Source: Dyadobacter alkalitolerans DSM 23607 (GTDB taxonomy: Bacteria; Bacteroidota; Bacteroidia; Cytophagales; Spirosomataceae). From it: DNA of 64,000 nucleotides. The stretch is taken from the NCBI RefSeq assembly GCF_000428845.1, contig NZ_AUAS01000009.1:62001-126000 (forward strand), read 5' to 3'. Shown piece by piece: positions 55,533 to 64,000 of the stretch; position 1 is the first letter of the stretch; each line of letters opens with the position of its first letter. The notes under the pieces are model-generated. The model did no database searches. It was not told the origin of the DNA and saw nothing but the letters and a program-made list of their open reading frames with translations. Position numbers and translations under genes: made by a program.

Positions 55533-56945
55533 ATGAAAAATATATTAAAAATAGCGCTGGCCGCCAGCATCCTGGCCACCACGTGGGGCTGCAAAGACTC
55601 CTTCCTGGAACTTGCCCCGATCTCAAACCCGAACGCCGAGATCTTCTATAAAACCAAAACCGATTTCGACCTCGCCACCAATGCGGCTTACAACACTTTG
55701 GTAACCGTTTATCATCCGCAGGGTCCGGTTTCGTATGCCGGTGAATTGATGGGCGACAATGTTACGATCTTTAACATTTCGGGCAACCAGGCCGATAAAT
55801 GGCAGTTCCGGGATTATTCACTGGCTCCTGCCAATACGATGGTTTATCAGTTCTGGCAGGATTTCTACAAGTCGCTTTACAACATTAACATTATCCTGGA
55901 CAAGATAGCCGCGGCCGATATCGATGCTGCTTACAAATCTCAGGTACAAGGTGAAATGCTGTTCCTGCGGTCGCTTTACTATTTCAATATGGTGCGGATC
56001 TGGGGTGATGTGCCGCTGGTAACCAAGCCGGTGACCGCTGCGGAAGCTTACGACATTTTGCGTTCTCCGTCGACGGAAATTTATGCGCAGATCATCAAAG
56101 ACCTGAACGAAGCCAAAGCAAAATTACCCGCCACTTCCAGCATTGTGGGCAGGGCAACCAAAGGGGCTGCACAAACGCTTTTAGGCAAAATATACCTCAC
56201 AGCCGGCGATAAGGCGAATGCGGCAAAGGAGCTGAAAGAGGTTTACGACAGCAAACAATATGAGCTGTTGCCTTCCTATGCTTCGCTTTGGGACGTGAAA
56301 AATAAGAATACCAAAGAATCCATCTTCGAAATCCAGTTCCTGGGAGGCAGCGCGACGAACCCTTACAGCAATTACTATCTCGAATTCTTTCCTAATTCGA
56401 TCGCACTGGGCTTTTACGGAGCGGGCATGAACCAGGTCGTTGACGACATCTGGAACGAATATGAAAAAGGCGATTCCCGCAGGGAAGCCAGCATTGATAC
56501 GGGTTTTGTGGATGCCAAAGGTGCTTTTACGGCCGCGAAATTTCCCAAAAAATGGACGGACAAAACAGCCCCGCTCATCAACCAGAACATTGCAGCCAAC
56601 AACAATTTTATCGTGCTGCGTTATGCGGATGTCCTGTTGATGCTGACAGAAGCAACCGGGGAAGTTTCCTATCTCAATGAAGTTCGCAAAAGGGCAGCAT
56701 TACCGCTTTACGGAACAGCGGGTTATCCTGTCAAATACAACACCGTGGCGCTGGCACTGGAGCATGAGCGCAGAATGGAGCTCGCTTTCGAATTTCACAG
56801 ATGGTTTGATTTAAAAAGAACAAACCGTGCGATTCCGGTCCTGACCGCCAAAGGAAAGAATGTTTCCGAACCCAAATTACTATTGCCGATCCCGAACATT
56901 GTCCGCGATCAGAACTCTAGAATAACACAGAATGCCGGATATTAA
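55533..56945 (+). CDS. SusD/RagB-like surface glycan-binding lipoprotein, PUL 4
   Basis: This 470-residue protein starts at ATG 55533, giving the lipoprotein signal MKNILKIALAASILATTWGC followed by KDSFLELAPIS. The open frame to 55479 adds an Arg-rich stretch and is rejected. SusD features include LFLRSLYYFNMVRIWGDVPLV, VLRYADVLLMLTEATG, EVRKRAALP and ERRMELAFEFHRWFDLKR. It is shorter than the other three SusD proteins here. Its last 14 bases overlap the next gene, so the BNR protein is translationally coupled to it. Confidence 0.95.
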   Translation: MKNILKIALAASILATTWGCKDSFLELAPISNPNAEIFYKTKTDFDLATNAAYNTLVTVYHPQGPVSYAGELMGDNVTIFNISGNQADKWQFRDYSLAPANTMVYQFWQDFYKSLYNINIILDKIAAADIDAAYKSQVQGEMLFLRSLYYFNMVRIWGDVPLVTKPVTAAEAYDILRSPSTEIYAQIIKDLNEAKAKLPATSSIVGRATKGAAQTLLGKIYLTAGDKANAAKELKEVYDSKQYELLPSYASLWDVKNKNTKESIFEIQFLGGSATNPYSNYYLEFFPNSIALGFYGAGMNQVVDDIWNEYEKGDSRREASIDTGFVDAKGAFTAAKFPKKWTDKTAPLINQNIAANNNFIVLRYADVLLMLTEATGEVSYLNEVRKRAALPLYGTAGYPVKYNTVALALEHERRMELAFEFHRWFDLKRTNRAIPVLTAKGKNVSEPKLLLPIPNIVRDQNSRITQNAGY

Positions 56946-58773
56946 ACTGAAAATAACAACATTGGTGGCAGTCCTGTGCGTGCAGCTTTCGCACGCGCAG
57001 GACACGGTCCGTTATACGGGTAAAATTTTGGTGAATGTGGATTATCACCATGGCGCGCTTACGCCGGCGATCGGCGTCCATTCCTACCAGACATTGCGGG
57101 TTAACCGCGAGGATCCGGGCAAGGATACGGCTATAACCTGGACTTATAATCATGCACCCAATCTCGCTTATTGGAACAATACATTTTATCTCAATTACCT
57201 GAGCAATCCTGTGGGTGAGCACATTCCGCCGGGGCAAACATTACTTCAGACTTCAAAAGATGGCCGCATATGGACGAAACCGGTTACGCTCTTCCCGCCC
57301 TATAAAATTCCCGACGGGACAACCAAAAAGACGTATCCCGGAACGGCGAAAGACCTTTACGCAGTCATGCACCAGCGCATGGGTTTTTTTGTTTCCAAAA
57401 GCAAAAAATTGCTGACGCTGGCCTATTACGGCATCGCATTGGATGCCAAAGACGATCCAAACGATGGAAACGGAATTGGCCGCGTGGTGCGGGAAATCAG
57501 GCAGGATGGCAGTTTCGGGCCTATTTATTTCATCAGGCCAAATGTTTCATGGAAGCAAAAATCGGGTTATCCACTGTTTACTGAAAGCAAGGATAAGGAA
57601 TTTGTCAAAGCCTGCGAAGAGCTGCTGGCCAATAAGCTGGTAACGCAGCAATGGGTGGAAGAAGCCGACAGGGATGATCCGTTAATTTCATTGAAAGGAG
57701 AATATAAAGCGCTCAGTGCGTATCATTTGCCGGATGGCAGGGTGGTGGGCCTTTGGAAAAATGCCTTGACCAGCATGAGCAAAGACAATGGCGCGACCTG
57801 GCTGTACAAGCCCAAGCGTGCGCCCGGATTCGTCAATAGTAATGCCAAAATATGGGGACAAAAAACTTCCGACGGCAAGTATGCAACGGTTTACAATCCA
57901 TCCGAATTCCGCTGGCCGCTCGCCATTTCGGTAAGTGATGATGGACTGAATTATAAAAATCTGCTCCTGGTAAATGGCGAGATCACGTCCATGCGCTATG
58001 GCGGCAATTACAAATCTTATGGCCCGCAGTATCCGCGTGGCATCAGTGAGGGGGACGGAGTGCCTCCAGATGGCAAGCTTTGGGTTAGCTACAGCATGAA
58101 CAAAGAGGATATCTGGGTCTCATCCGTTCCTGTGCCTGTAAGATCCGTGGCCGGGAAACACGTAACGGACCGCTTTAATGAGCTGCCAAATGGAAAGGAG
58201 CTTTCGGAATGGAACATTTACAGTCCGCTTTGGGCCGCTGTCGGCATTGAGAAAGGCGCAGATAACACGAAATTGCTGTCCTTAAAAGACTCAGATCCGT
58301 TTGATTATGCCAAAGCAGAACGCGCAATCCCCGCTACCAAGCAGTTGGTTGCTGAAATTGCTGTTGAGCCAATACAAAATGACCACGGTTTGCTGGATAT
58401 CGAGTTCCAGGATGCAAAAGGCACACCCGGGATCAGACTTTCCTTTGATTCGACGGGTAATTTCAGGGCGAAAGCAGGTTATAGGAACAAAAATCTGATG
58501 ACCTATAAGCCGGGTGAAAAATACGAGATCACGGTGAGGATCAACACGGAAACGCGGCTTTACAGCGTGACGGTCAATGGCAAAAATCTAGGTAATAACA
58601 TTCTTTTTGCCCCGCTGGAATCCGTGAGCCGCATCACATTCCGGACCGGAAACACCAGACGATTCCCTAACGCCGACACGCCCACAGATCAAATGTACGA
58701 CCTTCCCAATGCAGGCGGGAAAGACCGGGAAGCGGCTTATAACATCCGATATGTAACGAGCAAGTCAGAATAA
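56932..58773 (+). CDS. Secreted BNR-type propeller protein with C-terminal beta-sandwich
   Basis: This 613-residue protein has a signal peptide (about 1-22, LVAVLCVQLSHAQ). The first 410 residues form a sialidase-like propeller with Asp-box-like turns TSKDGRIW, SKDNGATW and SDDGLNY, plus NHAPNLAYWNNTFYLNYLS and SEGDGVPPDGKLWVSYSMNKEDIWVSS. The last 190 residues look like a jelly-roll domain (ERAIPATKQLVAEIAVEP, GLLDIEFQDAKG). No sialidase FRIP motif is present. The family is unknown to me beyond this; exo-acting removal of a terminal sugar is a guess. It overlaps SusD by 14 bases and precedes GH127 by 18 bases. Confidence 0.7.
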   Translation: MPDIKLKITTLVAVLCVQLSHAQDTVRYTGKILVNVDYHHGALTPAIGVHSYQTLRVNREDPGKDTAITWTYNHAPNLAYWNNTFYLNYLSNPVGEHIPPGQTLLQTSKDGRIWTKPVTLFPPYKIPDGTTKKTYPGTAKDLYAVMHQRMGFFVSKSKKLLTLAYYGIALDAKDDPNDGNGIGRVVREIRQDGSFGPIYFIRPNVSWKQKSGYPLFTESKDKEFVKACEELLANKLVTQQWVEEADRDDPLISLKGEYKALSAYHLPDGRVVGLWKNALTSMSKDNGATWLYKPKRAPGFVNSNAKIWGQKTSDGKYATVYNPSEFRWPLAISVSDDGLNYKNLLLVNGEITSMRYGGNYKSYGPQYPRGISEGDGVPPDGKLWVSYSMNKEDIWVSSVPVPVRSVAGKHVTDRFNELPNGKELSEWNIYSPLWAAVGIEKGADNTKLLSLKDSDPFDYAKAERAIPATKQLVAEIAVEPIQNDHGLLDIEFQDAKGTPGIRLSFDSTGNFRAKAGYRNKNLMTYKPGEKYEITVRINTETRLYSVTVNGKNLGNNILFAPLESVSRITFRTGNTRRFPNADTPTDQMYDLPNAGGKDREAAYNIRYVTSKSE

Positions 58774-58791
58774 CTTCTCAACGAAACAGAT

Positions 58792-60819
58792 ATGAATTTA
58801 AATAAGAGAATAATCACTACAATCTTCGCATTTTTCCTCTCGCAAATGCTTTACGCACAGGACAATGCATTGGTTAACACGTCAAAAAGCTCCTTCGCCA
58901 AACTCCACGGGACCGACCTGAACGCCGTGCAATGGACACAAGGATTCTGGGCCGATCGCTTCAAAGTTTGCCGCGAAACCATGGTCCCCGAACTTTGGAA
59001 AACCTACACCGATCCGACTATCAGCCATTCTTTCCGCAACTTCGAAATTGCGGCAGGCTTGGAAAAAGGGAACTTCAAAGGGCCTTCTTTCCATGATGGC
59101 GATTTTTACAAAACATTTGAAGCCGTCGCGAGCATGTATGCGGCTACAAAGGACAAAAAGCTGGATGAAATGATGGACAAGGCCATCGCCGTTATGGCCA
59201 AAGCCCAACGTGAGGATGGCTATATTTATACCAAAGCGATTATAGATCAAAAGAAGAGCGGCGAAGCACAAATGTTCGCTGACAGGCTCAGTTTTGAGGC
59301 ATACAATTTTGGCCACCTGATGACCGCCGCATGTGTACATTACCGCGCAACCGGAAAAACTTCGTTGCTGAATGTCGCTAAAAAAGCAGCCGATTTTTTA
59401 ATTGGTTTTTACAACACAGCCACGCCCGAGCAATCCAGAAACGCCATTTGCCCATCACATTACATGGGTTTATCGGAGCTTTACCGCACTACACGAGATG
59501 AAAAATACCTGACATTGGTCAAACATCTGATCTCCATCAAAGGGGCAACCGAAGGCACCGACGATAACCAGGACCGGATCCCGTTTTTGAAACAAACCAA
59601 AGTCATGGGTCACGCCGTGCGCGCCAATTATCTGTATGCAGGCGTAGCAGATGTATATGCGGAAACAGGTGACGCCGCGCTGCTCAACCAGCTTCACGTC
59701 ATGTGGGACGATGTTACCCAGCATAAAATGTACGTTACCGGAGCATGTGGCTCGCTCTACGACGGCGTCTCCCCGGACGGAACTTCCTATAAGCCCGATG
59801 AGGTGCAAAAAGTGCATCAGGCTTACGGCCGGGATTACCAGCTTCCCAACTACACTGCCCACAACGAAACCTGTGCCAACATCGGCAATGTGCTCTGGAA
59901 CTGGCGGATGCTGCAAATCACGGGCGATGCAAAATACGCAGACATTGTAGAGCTTGCCTTATACAACAGTGTGTTGTCAGGCATTAATTTGAAAGGGGAT
60001 AAGTTTTTGTATACCAATCCATTGAGCTATTCCGATTCGCTTCCATTTGCGCAGCGCTGGTCGAAAGATAGGGTTAGTTATATTTCAAAATCCAATTGCT
60101 GCCCGCCCAACGTCGTGCGTACGGTTTCAGAAGTGAGCCAGTATGCTTACAGCCTCTCGGATGCAGGCGTGTTTTTCAATCTGTATGGAGGCAATAATTT
60201 GGATACAAAACTCAAATCGGGTGCATTAAAACTGACCCAGACCACGGATTATCCCTGGGACGGAAAGGTGAATATAACTTTGCAAGCAGCACCCAAAGAC
60301 CCGTTCTCCATGTTTTTCCGCATTCCCGGCTGGTGCAGCGGTGCGAAGATATGGGTGAACGGAAAAGCGCATAACAGCAAGCTGGTTTCAGGAACTTATG
60401 CAGAAATCAAAGGCAACTGGAAAGCAGGCGACAAGATCGAAATAATGCTTCCTATGCCCGTAAAACTGATCGAATCGAACCCATTGGTGGAGGAAACACG
60501 CAACCAGATCGCCGTGAAGCGCGGGCCGGTTGTTTATTGTCTGGAATCGGTGGATTTGCCCAAAGGAAGAACCATTTTTGACGTGGCCATCGGTGTAAAA
60601 AATAATTTGAAACCAACACCATTAACCATTGAAAACAGCCCGGTTATGAGCCTGCAAGGCGATGCCATGCTGGTGGATAACACGGATTGGACCAAAAAAC
60701 TGTACCGGGAAGTTTCCACGGAAACGCCAAAAACAATCCCCGTCCGCCTGGTCCCATATTACGCCTGGGGCAACCGCGGGCACAATGATATGTCGGTCTG
60801 GCTGCCGCTGGCGCGGTAA
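58792..60819 (+). CDS. GH127 beta-L-arabinofuranosidase-family enzyme
   Basis: This 675-residue secreted protein (signal about 1-22, FFLSQMLYAQ) matches GH127 (former DUF1680). The (alpha/alpha)6 barrel carries HNETCANIGN with E359 and C361, and SNCCPPNVVRT with C436 and C437. These correspond in type and near-identical spacing to the Glu/Cys zinc set and cysteine nucleophile of Bifidobacterium HypBA1. C-terminal beta domains follow (about 470-675). Enzymes of this family release beta-L-arabinofuranose and, in relatives, other sugars such as aceric acid in GH127 members of rhamnogalacturonan-II loci. It closes PUL 4 and converges with higA, with six bases between stops. Confidence 0.92.
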   Translation: MNLNKRIITTIFAFFLSQMLYAQDNALVNTSKSSFAKLHGTDLNAVQWTQGFWADRFKVCRETMVPELWKTYTDPTISHSFRNFEIAAGLEKGNFKGPSFHDGDFYKTFEAVASMYAATKDKKLDEMMDKAIAVMAKAQREDGYIYTKAIIDQKKSGEAQMFADRLSFEAYNFGHLMTAACVHYRATGKTSLLNVAKKAADFLIGFYNTATPEQSRNAICPSHYMGLSELYRTTRDEKYLTLVKHLISIKGATEGTDDNQDRIPFLKQTKVMGHAVRANYLYAGVADVYAETGDAALLNQLHVMWDDVTQHKMYVTGACGSLYDGVSPDGTSYKPDEVQKVHQAYGRDYQLPNYTAHNETCANIGNVLWNWRMLQITGDAKYADIVELALYNSVLSGINLKGDKFLYTNPLSYSDSLPFAQRWSKDRVSYISKSNCCPPNVVRTVSEVSQYAYSLSDAGVFFNLYGGNNLDTKLKSGALKLTQTTDYPWDGKVNITLQAAPKDPFSMFFRIPGWCSGAKIWVNGKAHNSKLVSGTYAEIKGNWKAGDKIEIMLPMPVKLIESNPLVEETRNQIAVKRGPVVYCLESVDLPKGRTIFDVAIGVKNNLKPTPLTIENSPVMSLQGDAMLVDNTDWTKKLYREVSTETPKTIPVRLVPYYAWGNRGHNDMSVWLPLAR

Positions 60820-60825
60820 ACGCAG

Positions 60826-61191
60826 TTAGGCATTATCCAGCAGAAAGCCGGGATCAACGCCCAGTTTTTGGTATACGGCCTTCAAAAAAGGAACATCCGG
60901 CTCGCGCTTGCCATTCAGGATCTGGGAAAGCTTAGGCTTCCCCAGCCCCAGCATATCCGCCAGCGCCGCCTGTGTCAATTTCAGCTGAAAGCGCTTTAAT
61001 TCAACCATTTCGGGGATGGTTTTGGGAATAGGGAAAGGGTAATAAGTTTTTTCGAATGCTTGAATAGCCAGCGCAAGCGACTCAATTATTTCGGCTTCCT
61101 GATCAGTGATATGGTCTTCGCCTTTTTTCATCAGAACATCAAGATCATGCAAAGCATGCTGATATTCCAGCTCGTTTTTCAACTTTTTCAT
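60826..61191 (-). CDS. higA: HigA-like antitoxin, XRE-type DNA-binding protein
   Basis: This 121-residue protein has an acidic helical N-terminal half (LVMKKGEDHITDQEAEIIESLALAIQ type) and a C-terminal helix-turn-helix (about 70-118: LKLTQAALADMLGLGKPKLSQILNGKREPD). This is the HigA arrangement, in which the N-terminal part neutralises the toxin and the XRE domain represses the operon. It lies five bases downstream of the HigB gene, with toxin first, as usual for higBA. Confidence 0.87.
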   Translation of the reverse strand: MKKLKNELEYQHALHDLDVLMKKGEDHITDQEAEIIESLALAIQAFEKTYYPFPIPKTIPEMVELKRFQLKLTQAALADMLGLGKPKLSQILNGKREPDVPFLKAVYQKLGVDPGFLLDNA

Positions 61192-61196
61192 AACGC

Positions 61197-61490
61197 TTAT
61201 AATGTTGAGATATCTAAGTGATCATATTGTTTGTGTGTGCCAATAAACCGGATAAATAATGTCCGTTTTCTAAAAAATATCCTTGCTACCAACCGGCAAT
61301 GGTTACCAGCAATATTGAATACAAAAAGCCCATTCCCAACTGAATCAACCGAGTTAAATGTCTTTTTAATATCGCTAAAATTTGACCAATCGCAGGCGGT
61401 CGTTTCTTTATACCACTTTTCCAGAGCCTGCTGCCAAGCCGGATTCTTGATGCAAAATTCTCTGATAGCCTTGTGCGAAACGATAACCAA
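61197..61490 (-). CDS. higB: HigB-like mRNA interferase toxin
   Basis: With the TTG start the protein is 97 residues (VIVSHKAIREFCIKNP onward), the usual HigB length. An upstream in-frame ATG at 61553 would add 21 hydrophobic residues that are not part of the family. Family segments are WYKETTACDWSNFSDIKKTFNSVDSVGNGLFVFNIAGNHCRLV and FIRFIGTHKQYDHLD. HigB cleaves mRNA on the ribosome and is held inactive by HigA. The gene is divergent from GH29, leaving a 66-base AT-rich region that must hold both promoters. Confidence 0.87.
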   Translation of the reverse strand: MVIVSHKAIREFCIKNPAWQQALEKWYKETTACDWSNFSDIKKTFNSVDSVGNGLFVFNIAGNHCRLVARIFFRKRTLFIRFIGTHKQYDHLDISTL

Positions 61491-61556
61491 AATGCCAAAT
61501 TTAAATATATTCAAAATTATAATATTGTTTTGAAAATAAAAACATTGTTTCATAAT

Positions 61557-62993
61557 ATGAAATTCCTAAATTCAGATATTAAGCTTGCCTTTTGCTCCTT
61601 ATTAATCGTTTTGCTATGCCAGCAGGTTCAGGCGCAGCAAGTTTATGAACCCAACTGGCAGTCGCTTGAAAATCACAATGAAGTACCGGAGTGGATGCGG
61701 GATGCGAAGTTTGGGATCTATTGTCATTGGGGTGTGTATGCAGTGCCAGCTTATAATAATGAGCATTACATTCAGCATATGCATAACGACAGCCCGGATT
61801 ATTCGAAACTGGGGACTTATAAGCGGCATCTTGCGCTTTACGGGCCTTTGGAAAAATTCGATTATCACGACTTTATCCCGATGTTCAAGGGCGAGCATTT
61901 CAATGCGAATGAGTGGGCGGACCTGTTTGTGAAAGGCGGTGCGCGTTTTGCCGGCCCCGTTGCTGAGCATCACGATGGATTTGCCATGTGGGACAGCGAC
62001 CTTACGCCTTTCAACGCAAAAGATATGGGGCCGAAAAGGGATGTTGTGGGTGAGCTGGAAAAGGCGATCCGACAGCGGGGGATGAAGTTTTTCACCTCCC
62101 TGCACCACGAACTGAATTACACCAATGTAAAAATGAAACCCGGCTGGGCAGGTTCGGATCCGAAATATGCCAAGCTTTACGGCTCGACCATGAAGAAGGA
62201 AGAATGGGACCAGATGTGGATGGACAAATGCAACGAGCTGATCGACAAATATCATCCCGACGTGATTTACCATGACGCCTGGCTCGAACAAGTGCCTCAA
62301 AAAAACCTGCAAACGTATCTTGCACATTATTTCAACGAAGCGGAAAAGCGCAAGCAGGACGTCATTGTGACGTATAAGGGCGAGGATATTCCCGCCGGTG
62401 TTGGTATGGAAGACCATGAAAATTCAAATCCCAAAAACATTATAGCAAAGCCCTGGCTCTGCGATTATTCCATTGGAACGGGCCTTTCTTACTCCTGGGG
62501 CTACACCGAGGGCATGGAGATCCGCCAGCCCAAAGAGATCATTCATACATTGATTGAAGTGGTCAGCAAGAATGGGCAAATGCTTTTGAACCTCTCACCA
62601 AAAGCTGACGGCACATTTCCGGACGACCAGAAAGAAGTGGTTTATAAAGTAGGACGCTGGATGTGGTCGTTTGGCGAGGCCATTTATAACACCCGCCCAT
62701 TCAGTGTTTTTGGCGAAACCACGGCCGCAAACCAAAAAGTTTATTATACCAAAAAAGGAAAGACCCTTTATGCCATTTTCCTGGACTGGCCGGGTGATAA
62801 TGTGGCTGTTAAACTGAAAAACCTCACCTCACAAAGCGTTAACGGGAAGCTGAAAAGCGTACATCTGCTGGGTCTGAAAAATCTGGTGAAATGCGAAAGT
62901 ACACTATCTGCCAGCGGATTGACACTCACAGTTCCTGCAAAAACCAGGGTTCCCTCTGACCTAGCCTATGTCTTCAAAATTGAATCGGAATGA
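61557..62993 (+). CDS. GH29 alpha-L-fucosidase
   Basis: This 478-residue secreted enzyme (signal about 1-27, LIVLLCQQVQAQ; start at ATG 61557) has the GH29 barrel: EWMRDAKFGIYCHWGVYAVPAYNNEHY, WADLFVKGGARFAGPVAEHHDGFAMWDSDLTPFNA, and nucleophile D240 in PDVIYHDAWLEQ, followed by a C-terminal beta domain (about 385-478). GH29 retains configuration and releases alpha-L-fucose. The nucleophile context YHDAW differs from the common W-x-D-G form. Its stop overlaps the next start (ATGA), so the two are coupled. An upstream frame extension to 61473 would run into higB and is rejected. Confidence 0.93.
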   Translation: MKFLNSDIKLAFCSLLIVLLCQQVQAQQVYEPNWQSLENHNEVPEWMRDAKFGIYCHWGVYAVPAYNNEHYIQHMHNDSPDYSKLGTYKRHLALYGPLEKFDYHDFIPMFKGEHFNANEWADLFVKGGARFAGPVAEHHDGFAMWDSDLTPFNAKDMGPKRDVVGELEKAIRQRGMKFFTSLHHELNYTNVKMKPGWAGSDPKYAKLYGSTMKKEEWDQMWMDKCNELIDKYHPDVIYHDAWLEQVPQKNLQTYLAHYFNEAEKRKQDVIVTYKGEDIPAGVGMEDHENSNPKNIIAKPWLCDYSIGTGLSYSWGYTEGMEIRQPKEIIHTLIEVVSKNGQMLLNLSPKADGTFPDDQKEVVYKVGRWMWSFGEAIYNTRPFSVFGETTAANQKVYYTKKGKTLYAIFLDWPGDNVAVKLKNLTSQSVNGKLKSVHLLGLKNLVKCESTLSASGLTLTVPAKTRVPSDLAYVFKIESE

Positions 62994-64000
62994 AAAAGTA
63001 TAGTTTAATGCTCGGGTTATTTTTACTCGCATTTGCATCGCTGGCGCAAGTCAAATCCGGTGATGCAGGCAGTAAAAAGATCAACATTTATCTGGCTGGT
63101 CCGGTCAGCAACCGCATAGCGTTTGGTGCTATGAAACTATCCGAAGCGCTCAGACAGAATGGCTTTGCAGTGACCATGTTGCCAAAATCTTCCAAAATGC
63201 CGCCTTCGGGCAAAGTGAAAACTATTTTCATTGGCATTTCCAGCGATGGATTGTTGGAAATGATCATGAAAGATTTGCCTAAGACTCCGCCGAAAAGTCC
63301 GGGTAAGGAAGGCTTTCAAATTTTATCGTCCGGCAGCAAAGTAATCCTTTCCGGTTCCGACGCCTCGGGTGCTTTGTATGCTTGTCTGGAACTGGCTGAG
63401 CGGATAAAAAATGAAGGCAATATTCCGGAAAACCTGGCGATTTCTGACCAGCCTGAAATGGTGTTGCGCGGGACTTGCATCGGCATTCAAAAGCCCGTTT
63501 ATCTTACTGGTCGCACGGTGTATGAATATCCTTACACGCCTGAGAATTTCCCTTGGTTTTACGATAAGGCGCTATGGATCAAGTATCTGGATATGCTTGT
63601 CGAGAACCGGATGAACTCACTTTATCTTTGGAATGGACATCCTTTTGCTTCATTGGTCAAGCTGAAAGACTATCCCTACGCGGTTGAGGTGGACGATGAG
63701 ACATTTCGCAAAAATGAAGAGATTTTCAGTTTCCTCACCCAGGAAGCCGACAAGCGTGGGATTTGGGTGATCCAGATGTTTTATAATATCATTGTCTCAA
63801 AACCATTTGCCGACAAGCACGGGATCAAAACGCAGGACAGAAAGCGTCCTATTACACCACTAATCGCCGATTACACCCGAAAATCCATCGCCGCTTTTGT
63901 TGAAAAGTATCCGAATGTTGGCTTACTCATCACGCTTGGCGAGGCCATGGACGGGGATGATACGGATGTGGAATGGTTCACAAAAACCATCATTCCAGGT
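62990..64000 (+). CDS. Secreted glycosidase-like protein, right edge (partial)
   Basis: The frame starts at ATG 62990, overlapping the GH29 stop by four bases, and runs 337 codons to the window end without a stop. A signal peptide (about 1-20, LFLLAFASLAQ) is followed by an alpha/beta N-terminal domain (about 28-140) similar to the GH20b/GH67-type domain (KINIYLAGPVSNRIAFGAMKL, KVILSGSDASGALYACLELAERI). A TIM-barrel start follows (MVLRGTCIGIQKP, WIKYLDMLVENRMNSLYLWNGHPF, ADKRGIWVIQMFYNI, LITLGEAMDGDD). The Glu in LGEAMD is a possible catalytic acid. It is likely a uronidase- or hexosaminidase-like exo-enzyme, but the C-terminal half is missing. Confidence 0.75.
   Translation, partial: MKKYSLMLGLFLLAFASLAQVKSGDAGSKKINIYLAGPVSNRIAFGAMKLSEALRQNGFAVTMLPKSSKMPPSGKVKTIFIGISSDGLLEMIMKDLPKTPPKSPGKEGFQILSSGSKVILSGSDASGALYACLELAERIKNEGNIPENLAISDQPEMVLRGTCIGIQKPVYLTGRTVYEYPYTPENFPWFYDKALWIKYLDMLVENRMNSLYLWNGHPFASLVKLKDYPYAVEVDDETFRKNEEIFSFLTQEADKRGIWVIQMFYNIIVSKPFADKHGIKTQDRKRPITPLIADYTRKSIAAFVEKYPNVGLLITLGEAMDGDDTDVEWFTKTIIPG

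Noticed and set aside
1..64000. Mobile element, integrase or prophage
   Set aside because: No transposase, integrase, phage gene or direct target-site duplication was seen; only the short dispersed repeats suggest past rearrangement.

Overview
The window reads as a chromosomal segment of a soil- or plant-associated Bacteroidota bacterium, most like Dyadobacter or a relative in the Cytophagales. This placement rests on sequence style only. The evidence is four tandem SusC/SusD pairs, a hybrid two-component sensor, an ECF-sigma/FecR pair, candidate Bacteroidota -7 boxes (TAnnTTTG), many lipoprotein signal peptides on secreted enzymes, and moderate GC content. There is no tRNA, rRNA, CRISPR array, transposase or phage gene.

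Layout. 1-666: minus-strand lipoprotein fragment and a GNAT acetyltransferase. 1023-2672: secreted GH28 pectinase. 2776-14080: PUL 1 (small membrane protein, HTCS sensor-regulator, SusC, SusD, GH30). 14128-20126: heavy-metal efflux operon (small conserved protein, CzcA-type RND pump fused to a TolC-like outer-membrane factor, CzcB-type adaptor). 20305-22696: actinobacterial-type inositol-3-phosphate synthase, a DapB-like reductase and a small membrane protein. 22710-24035 (minus): CE15 glucuronoyl esterase. 24137-31183: PUL 2 (ECF sigma, FecR anti-sigma, STN-containing SusC, SusD). 31531-50498: PUL 3 (SusC, SusD, PL1 pectate lyase, a beta-helix/TIM-barrel protein, a six-hairpin glycosidase, a BNR propeller, an exported TIM-barrel isomerase-like protein, a DUF3826-like protein, a DUF5703-like protein, GH95). 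50566-52047: FGGY kinase. 52300-60819: PUL 4 (SusC, SusD, BNR propeller, GH127). 60826-61490 (minus): HigBA toxin-antitoxin. 61557 to the right edge: GH29 and a truncated glycosidase-like gene.

How they work together. SusD lipoproteins bind glycan fragments at the surface and SusC channels import them with TonB energy. The secreted lyases and hydrolases cut backbone (GH28, PL1) and side-chain (GH95, GH29, GH127, GH30, CE15) bonds. The enzyme set points to pectin, rhamnogalacturonan or arabinogalactan-type plant polymers carrying L-fucose/L-galactose and L-arabinose; this is an inference from families, not a demonstrated substrate. Different PULs show different control: an HTCS beside PUL 1, an ECF sigma/FecR relay for PUL 2, and a LacI-type inverted repeat at the predicted start site of PUL 3 that recurs upstream of the distant GH28 gene.

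Most worth a second look: the shared operator pair, the inverted-repeat clusters at two SusD/enzyme-gene junctions (one followed by a G-quadruplex motif and a mis-startable GH30 gene), and the run of poorly characterised secreted proteins between 38440 and 48141.
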